From contig NC_071347.1 in NCBI RefSeq assembly GCF_027744825.2, positions 11,593,501 through 11,657,500 of the forward strand: a stretch of DNA of 64,000 bases, given 5' to 3'. The notes beneath the pieces are model-generated. The model did not search any database, was not told the DNA's origin, and worked only from the letters and a program-made list of their open reading frames with translations. This stretch comes from Synchiropus splendidus (lineage: Eukaryota; Chordata; Actinopteri; Syngnathiformes; Callionymidae). A program made the position numbers and the translations under genes. Positions 50,301 through 59,805 of this stretch are shown here, in pieces (the stretch's first letter is position 1; each line of letters begins with the position of its first letter).

Positions 50301-52436
50301 TGGACTGACTTTGTTAATCCTCATTCATTCATAGCACACCACTACAATAAAATAATGCACAAATCATATTTGCAAAAAGTCACAAAAAACAGAAGTAAGC
50401 AAAGGGAACCTTAACCTAAGTACACCCATCGTCTATCACAACAGTTCCACTTTTCCCAATGAAAACAGATAATTTCCCTCATGAATATATCTGTACTTTA
50501 AAAATCCAACAGGGAATATTCTTCACATATTTTACTATAAGTAGTTGAACCCGATCGCTATCGCCTGTAATAGATGTAATTCACCTCCTGCCCTCTGGAG
50601 GCAATAACTCAACGGTTTAAACAAGTAAACAATGTCGAAAAATGCCATGTTCATCTCAGTAGTTTTTCTTTGTCATTTCCAGAGGTTCTAGATATTGGGC
50701 CTCATAACACAGGGGAGACTGTAAATACATTATAATTACCAATTAGGGTTTAAGGCTATGGATAAAATTTCACATCTCGATATTCATATCTAGACATCTC
50801 CATGTCAGTAATATACAATTTGACTTTTAATAAAAACATTATTGAGAAAAACTGAAGGTGTTGCTAGCTGTCAGTCAACAGAGAGCAGGAACCAACCAAG
50901 GTTGGTCTGTCATTGAAGAGGAAACAAAAAATAGATGTTTTCCACTGCCATCGCTTTGAGGCTATGATGAGAGCTTGACTTAGCAATATTAATATTTTGA
51001 ATGTTCATATCCTGATATCGATAAGATAGCGATATGTTGCAATCTTAACATGTTTGTATCTCAATTACAATTCAATAACAATGTAGATTTTAAGCCAATT
51101 ACCAACTGCATTTTTGACATCCGATGTCACTTAAACAGAGACATATTTTGCTCATGATTCTAAGTAATGCAATTCCGAATCGCAACAGGCACTATGGTTT
51201 TCCACAGTTGGATCTTGGACCAGTTTCATTTACCTCCTTGTTTAATGCAAAAATATAGCAACTGAACGGATAAAAAGTGAGTCAACAATGCTCAGCGGAG
51301 CCACACATGCTGAGGTCTCAGATGAGCTTGCATGCGCCCCTGACAGAACCAATGAATCGGAGTAGCCGCCCCAATCTATTCATTTCCTTCCACAAACATT
51401 TACGTCAAGACAAGGCACAGTGACAAGCCTCACAGCCACTTGTGAGTCTCTGCAGTCTCAGTAAAAGGAGCACTGATATAAAAAAGAGAGCCAAAGAGGC
51501 AGCGGACACATCCCCAGTTGCAGCCCAGAGCCTGGCCAGGAGCGCTGCTGTCCACTTGTGCATATAAAGAGTGCACAAATGAGATAGATGTGGGTTTGTT
51601 GGTGCATGTGTACGTGTGCGCACTCTCAATGTTGGCCTGTTCACAGCTGGGCTCCTGCTAATGCCCGCTCTGTGTGCCCCACTTAGGAGGGCTCACAGCA
51701 CAGTGACACGATGGACCAAGGGTCGCTCAGAAAGTCCCAGTTCAGGGGATATTTTCATGCTTCGCCGCACCCACACAAAGGGTTTGGCCCCATAACCTTT
51801 AAGCTCTTTAATCCAGTCCGTAAACATTCAAGGGATTCCCGCTTTGATAAATGCCCAGGCAGAAGTGGCGCCCACCACACACGGAGTATGTTTGCTCTAT
51901 AATCTGGAGGAACCAGGAACCACTGCACATGACATTTGTGCCGAACCAGACATTTATTGTCCATCGCAGAAAGGTCCTCAAAAGCCCCCTCGCTGTCATT
52001 AAAAACCTTTAGGGACTTCTCTTAAATCACGCCGTGCGTCTCGTGTTTCTCATCAAACGTGCTGCAGAGGCATCTGCTGTTTCACGTACAAGCAACAGCA
52101 GCATTTCACCTCCGTGTCCGGCGTAAATCATATTACCAGCTGATTGGCTGACCCTGCTGAACCCATGCCCACATGCCGCCACAATCAAGAAACCCCATGA
52201 GAGAGGGCGAGAAGAAGCTGACTGACTCTGTCCTTAAAATCCCAAAATAGCAGCGTGATGAGAAGAGCACATGCATAGACGCTCTGATGTAACAATTATA
52301 AACGCATGGATGCACAACAACCACACTGTGAGAATTCAAGGTTTATAAGCGGCGGATTTTGACTGGTAGAAAGCCCCAGTCGCCGGGTTTCCACATGTGT
52401 GTCATCTCTTTAGGAGGAGTGAGGAGAAATCATGGC
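47336..52436. other. tspan9 intron (inferred), no exon recognised
   Basis: This is sequence downstream of the tspan9 donor on the minus strand. No frame resembles the next tetraspanin exon, which would encode the end of the first membrane segment, a GVGIWL-type motif and the second membrane segment. The part 49870-50040 is AT-rich with ATTAATGG and CATCAATAAAGC motifs and is listed separately. Confidence 0.45.
49870..50030. promoter_or_regulatory. possible conserved intronic regulatory element
   Basis: It is not obviously repetitive and not coding. It carries homeodomain-type cores (TTGTGATTAATGGCC, CCATCAATAAAGC) and an ACTAATGAGGTCA string within about 160 bases. Long introns of developmental and membrane genes in fish often carry such elements. 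This is a guess from texture alone. Confidence 0.2.
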
Positions 52437-52442
52437 ACTTAC
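52437..52442 (-). other. tspan9: splice donor of the tspan9 exon
   Basis: On the minus strand TGG is followed by GTAAGT, a full consensus donor, right after codon 21 of the canonical frame. The intron is in phase 0 after the tryptophan that ends NLIFW. The position fits the tetraspanin exon layout. Confidence 0.85.
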
Positions 52443-52505
52443 CCAGAAGATGAGATTAAAGATGAACATCAAATACTTCAAACAGCACAGGCAGCCTCTG
52501 GCCAT
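52443..52505 (-). CDS. tspan9: tspan9 (tetraspanin-9), first canonical coding exon
   Basis: Twenty-one codons begin MARGCLCCLK and end NLIFW, then a GTAAGTGCC splice donor follows directly. Vertebrate tetraspanin-9 starts with this peptide; I see two conservative changes from the human form. Tetraspanin-4, the closest paralogue, differs at several more positions. The exon encodes the short cytoplasmic N-terminus with its palmitoylation-prone cysteines (C5, C7, C8) and the first half of membrane segment 1. Tetraspanins are four-pass membrane proteins that organise partner proteins into microdomains; TSPAN9 is known from platelets and many other tissues. The start codon has a strong context (AAC before ATG, G after). 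The remaining exons would lie at lower coordinates on the minus strand, and none was recognised in this window, implying a very long intron. Confidence 0.88.
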
Positions 52506-52811
52506 GTTGCACTTCTTGAATTCTAAGAGGAACACAAAGGATAGATCCAGGTAAAAGACCACGTATTTGCTGCCTTTCGGAGAGGTGTACTTGTTGTTGC
52601 TCTTGTCTCCGGCGCCAGCGTCAGCAGCCGGGGCAGCCTGTGCCTGCTGTGCGTCTTTGCGTGGCCCCGTGGAGCCGTAGAAGGCACCGGCAGTGAAGCC
52701 GCGGCCACCAAAGGGGCAGCCAGACGTGGACGCTTGAGGGAAATCAGAGTCTCGGCTATCTACGGAAGGGCTGCGGTGTATGGCTGACTCCTCACTGCTG
52801 GACTTCTCCAT
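52443..52811 (-). CDS. tspan9: tspan9 extended first exon (alternative N-terminus, putative)
   Basis: The canonical tspan9 frame stays open upstream for 102 more codons to an ATG at 52811, with a strong context (AGC before, G after). An in-frame TAG lies two codons further upstream (52815-52817), so this ATG is the first possible start. The added peptide is hydrophilic and Ser/Ala/Gly-rich: MEKSSSEESAIHRSPSVDSR at the start, CPFGGRGFTAGAFYGSTG in the middle, an Ala/Gln stretch, then KYTSPKGSK. A hydrophobic-aromatic segment YVVFYLDLSFVFLLEF joins it to the canonical Met. Ser-Pro and acidic Ser clusters look like phosphorylation sites. Codon choice looks coding rather than random. Two readings are possible: a genuine long isoform from a local promoter, or an untranslated or partly intronic stretch that is open by chance. 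I recognise no domain in the extension. Confidence 0.5.
52523..52545 (-). other. tspan9: candidate splice acceptor upstream of the canonical ATG
   Basis: On the minus strand CTATCCTTTGTGTTCCTCTTAG is a good polypyrimidine tract plus AG. An exon starting at 52522 would have a 17-base 5'UTR (AATTCAAGAAGTGCAAC) before the ATG. This would let transcripts from a far-upstream promoter splice in and make the short, canonical protein, while the extended frame would read straight through. Confidence 0.5.
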
Positions 52812-53229
52812 GCTCTAGGGCTGCGGCTGCTGATGAAAGTCCCCCTGACGCAGAGTCTAACATAGTCTCAGTGATGACAGGACAGTGCAGCTCGTCCTCC
52901 AAGTCGCCCCCTCTTCAAACTATGAATCACAAACATAAAAAAAGCTCCCGAGAACAACGCGCCGTTCACTTCAGAGCACGCGCTTGATCCCAATGTGCCA
53001 AAAGTATCAAGTGCACCGATCAGGCTTCACTCTCTCTTCAAGCTTTGATAATCCGGAAGGAGCTGTGCTGAAGGATCCGAGCAGAAGCATCACTGTTTTG
53101 ACAGGATCTTCATCGTCTTCCCAGGAAAAAGTTCCAGAAATCCGTCCTCTTGAAAATTCACTCTCTTTCTGCTGAGCCGGTGGGAGTGAGACCCCGTTGA
53201 GTCTCAGCTGCTCTACTTCTCCACGCTCT
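52812..53229 (-). other. tspan9: putative tspan9 5' leader
   Basis: This is the sequence between the candidate promoter and the ATG at 52811. It is not repetitive. On the minus strand it holds an upstream open frame of 120 codons (53369 to 53007) in the same register as the extended tspan9 frame but ended by a stop. If transcribed as leader, this long uORF could depress translation of the main frame. I recognise no domain in it. Confidence 0.35.
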
Positions 53230-53508
53230 CTTGCTGACCTGGTAAGTTTTCTCTCCTCCTCACTTTGCTCTCCACTGCTGCTCTCTGAGCTGTTTGAACA
53301 TGCACTAATGTGCTCTCCTCTCCTGTGGTCACTGGCGCTGCCTCCTCTTGTTTGCCTGTCTTCTCTCATTCACTTCTCAGCCGCTCACTCCTCCGCAGTG
53401 CTCTCCTCTCCCTGCAGCCGCACTCTGGCTGATGCTCTGCTCTCGGCAGACACAACTAACGGGCATTCCCTACTTCTCATACAGGAGCACTGCCCTCCGT
53501 CGCAAATT

Positions 53509-53529
53509 CTCTCTCTCTCTCTCTCTCTC
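53509..53529. repeat. (CT)n tract
   Basis: An uninterrupted 21-base CT run (GA in the tspan9 sense) inside the candidate promoter. Confidence 0.9.
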
Positions 53530-53587
53530 ACAGCCCCTCCCCGCTGCTCAGAAGACGACCAATGCAGCAGCTGCAGCCCAACTCGCG

Positions 53588-53611
53588 CTCCTCCTCCTCC
53601 TCCTCCTCCTC
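53588..53611. repeat. (CTC)n tract
   Basis: About eight CTC units (GAG in the tspan9 sense) at the upstream edge of the candidate promoter. Confidence 0.9.
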
Positions 53612-53620
53612 ACCTGCTGT

Positions 53621-56217
53621 CATTAATAAGTCCATCTCTGTGTTTCCATCATCTCTACTCCAAACATCTCTTGAATCCATGAGCAAAGTCAATACGATGT
53701 GAAGGTGCTCTAGGGTCTCCCGCGGCGGTCGACACACACTGCACACCAGTTTACATAATCACTCGCAGGCAAAAATCCCATGTGCCACCAATGGATAAAT
53801 AAAGGCTCTACGAAAGGGAAAATGGAGGCGCATCATATGGCAGACCACATACAGGTATGGACTGAAATATGTAAACTATGACGGAACATACACTCTGTGG
53901 ATCTGAGGTTACAAATGCAAATACTACATTTTTATGAAGGACGAGAGCAATTTCACAATGTCTGGAAAATCCCATGTTGAATGAGGATCCAAAGTAGCAT
54001 TTTTGCACCACAGTTTTGTTTTGTTAATGGAAAAAACAAGGACAAAGACTTTAAGGGATTAATGTATGTAATGACTAATTCATTACTGACAAAAATAGTG
54101 ACTCCATTCAAATGACAGATTAATAACAAATAGCTTTCATTCACAGGGGACATTTTTCAGTGAACCAATCCCAGGTGCAACGTCACGTCATGTCCAAAAC
54201 ATCCATGATGAAGGAGAGTAAATGGGATTGAAGTGATGCGCTGAAAGCTTCAGTTTAAAAAAAAACATTGGGATACAAGCACAAAGTTATTCTGCGCTCT
54301 TTATGCAGCAAAGTACTCATCACTGGAGCACTTCCACCCTAATGTTTAGGGTGACAGAGTCATCAGAAATTTGATCATTCTGCTGTCAAATTGAATTGCA
54401 AGTAATGCATAATAATAAAGCTGTAATGCTACATAGTTGGCTGCTACAGACACATAGGTTTCTCTGGCTGACATCACGGGCAACATGTTGCCACTCAAAC
54501 CTTTGATGCAATCTACTTGTCTTTTCTGGTATTTAGACAAGGTTGAGCTTCACCCTACCACCCCACAGCACATCATAGATGAGAAAGCTGTGACTCTGAG
54601 GCTCCTCAGCTGTAAGGGAAGGAAGTTTCAAACTGACCGTTTTCCCTGCCAGCTTAACTGGTGAGTACCAGTGCTCGGTGCAGTCATCCTGAGGCCAAAT
54701 CTACAGGACCACCTGGGGTGGCAAAAAAAAAAAAACCACCTGGATTTCCATCAAATGGATAATATTTAAAGGAATTCATGCCTGAGTTAGTAAAATATTT
54801 TTCTGCAGGGCAAATGCGTCTTATATAACGTGAATGAAACAGTTTGCCCTTGATTATTATCTTTTTAAAGAGTAAGTGGAAATGTTTCTCAGACTGATCC
54901 TCAAGGCAAAAACTAAATCATTCATTATCATTCAAGGGTTTGTCCCAGTGAAGTTGGTGCAAGCTGGGGACTCTCTGGACAGCTTGACAGCAACTGTTCA
55001 TGGGAGGAACCTGGACAAGTAGAGCGGGAACATTACAGTATCATCTGTATCATCTGTATCACAACTGGTCTGTATGTACACATCTGCTGATAATGCTGTC
55101 CTTTAAACAACACAGTGTTAGGTAAAAACCGAGAAAACTACAGTTTGTTACAACCTTATTTTCACAAAAACAGCTACGTTTTGCCACAATAAAATCAAGG
55201 ATTCTATTTCTGATGCGACTCGCTCACACAGCAGGTCATCGACTGAGACATTCCTGACATGAGAGGTTGAGACGTGAAAGAAATGGTCACACTCGTAACT
55301 CCGGCTACGGCTGGATGGATGAGCTGCAGTTGGGTGCAGGTCCTGGTTATTAGTCATCGCAAAGCCGCCGTCCGACCCGGGCTGCGTCACTCACTCCATA
55401 CAGTCACCCGACTGTTTCTAAGCGTGTAGCTATCAGACGATGGGAGAAGGAGCTGTTTGATCCTGAGCAGCGGCCAATAAAAAGCAACGCTTCAACTGAG
55501 CGTGCTGAGCTCACACAATCACTCGCCGCATGACAGCGAGCAAACTGACAGATCTTTCCAAAGACAAATGTTGTTTACTTTGTTCTCCCGAGTCTGTTCT
55601 TAGGTAATTAATCCATCTGAAACTATTCTTAGTCTTGCACCAGTGTTTCGCTGTTTCCTAAAAATACGAGGCCAATGGTCTTCAGAGGCACATCACATCC
55701 TCAGGCACTAATCTTTGGATTATTAATCATACAAAAACAAACAAAAGTGTGGTCATTATAAAACATGAAGTAACCACACCACCAGTCGGGCTGCTCATAG
55801 AGGAAACCAGAAGAAATCAATGGAGGTGTAGAACAGGTGGTGACGACTGTCAGGGCTGATCTGTGACAGAAAGGAAGCAGTGAAAAAAGGAACTTCATGG
55901 GACAGTTGTGCGTCCGGATGATGAATGGTTTCTGGACAAGATCACAAGTGGCAGCCAGTTCGAAGGAGGGACAGTTCGAGTTTGGAGACGAGGCTACGGT
56001 GGCCAGACACCCAGGCAAACATCACTCAGTTTCTCTGTCATTCATAAAGGAATCTGGAAGTAGGTGAAAGAATACGGCAACTCTGAATGTGACATAGTTG
56101 GGAGCTTTAGAATAACCAGACTGGATTTGAGCTAATCATCCATGCAGCACTCATCGATCTGGATTCTAGCTCCATTTATTTCACTGACTTTGAAGCTCAT
56201 TGCTCCTTTCATTAAAG
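53621..56217. other. tspan9 upstream flank, no gene recognised
   Basis: Frames of at most 105 codons with no known domain. Other tspan9 5'UTR exons could lie here, but untranslated exons cannot be recognised from sequence alone. Confidence 0.4.
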
Positions 56218-56436
56218 CAGGGGTCTCAAACTGTTCCACAACAGGGCCGCAGTGGGTGCAGGGTTTCGTACCAACCGACCAATAGGACACCGTTTCACCA
56301 ATCAGGTGTAAGAGTGTGATCAGTTGACTGTCAGCCTGGTGGTGCTTGTTTCAGCTGGCACCTGATTGGTCAACATATATGTGCTAGTTTGGTTGATACT
56401 GCGGCCCTTTGAGGACCGGTGTCGGAACTTCGGGCA
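56218..56436. mobile_element. hAT-like MITE, about 220 bp
   Basis: It starts CAGGGGTCTCAAACTGTTCC and runs through GGGCCGCAGTGGGTGCAGGG, CACCAATCAGGTGTAAGAG and CACCTGATTGGTCAAC. It ends GGCCCTTTGAGGACCGGTGT, then GTCGGA. The order matches a short hAT-derived repeat seen across fish (CAGGGGTCTCAAACT ... GAGGACCGG..GTCGGACACCCCTG). The last bases are mutated, so the right boundary is approximate. Confidence 0.6.
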
Positions 56437-59400
56437 CACAAGTGGAAACAGTGCATTTTCAGCGCTTCAATGTAAATAAAAGATGTGAGGAGTTCATGAT
56501 TCAAGCTCAGAACATTGCCCAGTTGGTTTCATGAGTCAGTCTTGAGGCTGTACCCTGTTTTTCAAAACTAGTTTACAAGTGAGTCCTCATACAATTTTAA
56601 GCCGGGTGCACCACTGACCTTTCACTGCACCTGCGGCTTATGCATGAACAAGCTCTATTTTCCTTCTTAAATGTAATGGGCACGGCTAATATTTCAGTGC
56701 GTTCTATAGTCGTGAAATTACAGTATTTAAGTGTTTCTTCATGCAAATCACCATAAAAGAAGTCTGAGAGGAGTCAACAGTAGGAAAACACAACACCGTT
56801 TCTTAAATATTCTTGAAAGATTACAGAACGTGCCTCTTGTTGGTGGGAATGTTTGAGTCGAGCTTTCTGAAACACTAAAGCTAGGCAACACATGCAACAT
56901 GAAAAAGAGCAAAGCAGCTGTTAAGACTGTAAGAAATTTCAATTAAAGCAAAATGATTATCTCAATAATAAGGTTGTGATAGCAGGCCACTGTATAATTG
57001 CATGCTAAATAGAGCATGACAGTCGTGATAACAGTATAATTGTCCTTATTGACTCCATGAAACGACTTGGAACGCCAAGACTGTACAGGTTTGCCACGAG
57101 GAGTTTAGCTGTCTTAATGGTTTTCTGTCAGCGCCCGAGCCACGATGGTTCATCCTGCAGACAGATGGAGGGAGACTTTCGAGTGGATGGTTTTAGGGAT
57201 AATAGCGGTAAAGCGAAATCACCACAGACAGCCTAATCCAACCCTCTTGTGTTTTTCCTCCGCCGTAATTAAAAAACTTCCTCAAGGAAAAAAACATTTT
57301 GAATTCAAACCAGTCGAGGCCTGGAAATAAAAATGAAGCACATTTCAAAATAAATCAATTCAAATGTGAAAAAAAAAAAACAACGAAACTGCAGAACATA
57401 CTTTTTTTGTTTGGAGAAAAGATTTTATTTTTGTACATTCTGACTTTTTGCCTGAAGGTTTACAAACTGGCAGCATTTGTAAGTATGATTTATTTATTTG
57501 GCGATTTACTAGTGTTTTCGCCTTATTATCGAATAATTCAAATGTGGATCTACAAGCTAATAACACTCCAATACACAATTAAGCTACACTTTTGAATAAA
57601 TAAATAAACACAGAGTAAGAAAATGATGTCAACAACATGCCCTCTAAGCAGGTAAAAATCTCTGAAACTACCTGTCAGGTAGACAAAAAGCTCATAGCTA
57701 CTGGTGCTGAAGGGCATTCATGGCTGGTTAGAGGACTGTGGGGACCCTTCAATGTAGGCACTGGAATAACCACAGAACTCTAAAGCTGGTTGTCCAACTT
57801 AAAATACAGGGGAGGACACAGATTCGGTCCGGGTTGTGTAACTGACCAACTTATTATTCTTGCAGTGATCCCGTAAGCGATGAGGGAGTGCGACTGAATT
57901 TTTTTAATTTAAAGAAGGCTCAATTGAATTCTGGAAGGTTCTTGTTTGGTATAACTCTATGTTTTGCTTGTTTTTCTGCTTACGGTTGCATTTTTCCCTT
58001 TGGGACAAAGAGTCACAGCTAACTCCAAACATTACAAAGCTACAAAGTGTTTGACGGCCTAAAAGGATGGGGAGGTGGTGTGTGTGAGCCAACATAGAAT
58101 TTGAAAATCGCCTTCATGAGAGCTGCTGAAACTGGACGTAACGTTGCTAAAACATTGTTAGAACAGCTATCAAACAGATGACCCGCTAAAAAAAAAGAGA
58201 ATCAACAGAAAGTCGTGTGAGCTAGCATGCCAAGTTAGCGCTGATGGAGGCTGGTCGGCGTTAGAACTTTCTTTGTTGTAAAGCACCAGGATAAAAAACT
58301 AATTTAGATGGGATTAGACATTTTAATGTGTGAACTATGTGGGCCACATGACAGCCCTTTTTATGAGGTCTTTCAATTGAAGTGTGTTTCAACTTTTTCA
58401 TCATGTTCGACACATTTGGTTCTCCTTTTTTCCCAATTGAGGCTGCAAAAGTAGCTACTGACCTCAGGCAGCGCTGGAAACAATGGACAGTAGTTGAGGC
58501 GACATTGCAAAGTTTGAAACTAATCTAAAAAGAGAAACCTGTTTTAATCTAGCGTTTGACTTATGCTTCATCGAGGTCGAAGGCTTCCTGTTTCATCATT
58601 AAATATCAGTCAGAATTAACAACAGAGGTACTGCACAGAATTCATGTGAGGAGATGAAACAGACGGTCAAAATGGAGACATTTCACATTGTGTGGAATTA
58701 AAATATTCAATATCTGTTTTCATTCGAACCAATTTGAGATTGCCCTTCGTGTGCTTGTTACGGACTCCGAAGCTAAGACTCCTCAGCCCGGTCCCACCTG
58801 AGCCACAAACACATGCAGCCAACGCACGACTCACTGCTGTGGAGGACGACACCGATAAGTCAAGGTGACAGAAGAACAATCCCGTGCAAAAAGATCAGGT
58901 GTCTCTCTAAGGATGTGTTCGAGTGAAGAGCGGGCAACATTGTCCCAGGAGGGAGCTACGCACCAGTTCACGTACCGCTGCAACAAAAGGTTGTACCAAG
59001 CATCCACTTAAACCTGAACTTCTGTCAAGACACTGAGGCTGTGAACAAAGACAAATGCAGTGTTCTATTTAGTAGCTTTACTGCAGAAAACTGAGCCACG
59101 ACAGAAAAAGAAACATTTATATGCCTACGATGGGATCCAAAGACAAACCCTTCAACAGCACCATTAAAAAGCGGTGGGTCAAAACATTAAAATGTGGGGT
59201 CTCTGAAAGGCTCAGAAGAGTTGCAAGAGGGGTGATTTGGTAATCTTGTCAGGACCTCTCTCGCTGGGAAACATCCATTGTGCGTCTTTCTGAGGTGGCG
59301 GACCTGGGTCACTCTATGTGTTCTGTGACGTACTGTATCGTGAGGGAGAGCTGGAGGTCTCTGGGGAGACAGAATTCCGGGTCCCTTCAGTCAGACTGAT

Positions 59401-59628
59401 CCTTACAATATCACCTACAATATTCACAAGGAAATAGACCAATTTCATAACGTACACTGGCCGGCCCAGAACAACCAAAACTGCCACGCAGATTTCACAA
59501 GGTACATGCCCCCACTCAATTCAGGTTTAGGCCCAGCACAATTTTACCAAACAATGGGTTCAATGATAACATCTCGATTCACCAGGCTCAAATTATAAAA
59601 GAGAGAAGCCTGAGGCATCATTTCATAC
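56437..59628. other. non-coding DNA, no gene recognised
   Basis: Only short frames and A-rich runs. No repeat named with confidence. Confidence 0.4.
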
Positions 59629-59805
59629 ATGGACGAACACTTGGGCTTTTATCTAGGAGGGTGTCTGGGCGTCTGCATAACATGAAAAAATGGACGCCAG
59701 ATACAGCCATACACCAGCGTAATCTGGCGGCCAAGCTCCATCTTTTCATGTTTTGCAGACGCCCAGACGCCCTCCTCGCTAAAAGTCTGCATGGAGTCCA
59801 GGCCT
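59629..59805. mobile_element. foldback MITE with long inverted arms
   Basis: The left arm TTTTATCTAGGAGGGTGTCT through GCCAGAT (59647-59702) pairs with the right arm 59721-59784, whose reverse complement begins TTTTAGCGAGGAGGGCGTCT. Both contain GGGCGTCTGC and ACATGAAAA. Pairing extends weakly outward (GGAC.../...GTCC). The unpaired centre is under 20 bases. The element has no coding capacity and could form a long hairpin if transcribed. Family unknown. Confidence 0.7.

Larger units (their letters stand above)
53230..53620 (-). promoter_or_regulatory. tspan9: candidate TATA-less promoter for the tspan9 extended transcript
   Basis: This is the most GC-rich and CpG-bearing stretch of the neighbourhood. 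In minus-strand sense it has, in order, a GGAGGAGGAGG run, a GCGCGAG string, a CAGCTG E-box, ATTGG (an inverted CCAAT box) at about 53559-53563, a GGGGAGGGGCTGTG KLF/Sp-like site, and a 21-base (GA)n tract. There is no TATA box. The layout and distance, a few hundred bases upstream of the ATG at 52811, suit a dispersed-start promoter. The plus strand also carries a consensus splice donor at 53242, so transcription may be bidirectional. Confidence 0.4.

Noticed and set aside
50750..51070. Segment with TCGATATTCATATC ... GATATCGATAAGATAGCGATA, considered as a MITE
   Set aside because: The texture resembles a fish repeat, but I could not find convincing paired ends or a second copy in the window.
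52443..52505. Assignment to tspan4 instead of tspan9
   Set aside because: The N-terminus MARGCLCCLK matches tetraspanin-9. Tetraspanin-4 differs at several of these positions.
53197..53682. 161-codon plus-strand frame rich in Ser/Leu/Pro
   Set aside because: It is produced by CT and CTC tracts of the candidate promoter. No domain, and antisense to the tspan9 leader.
59160..59400. Stretch GGCTCAGAAGAGTTGCAAGA ... GGAGAGCTGGAGGTCTCTGG, considered as a further LINE relic
   Set aside because: Only a vague resemblance to retroelement text. No ordered set of motifs could be matched.
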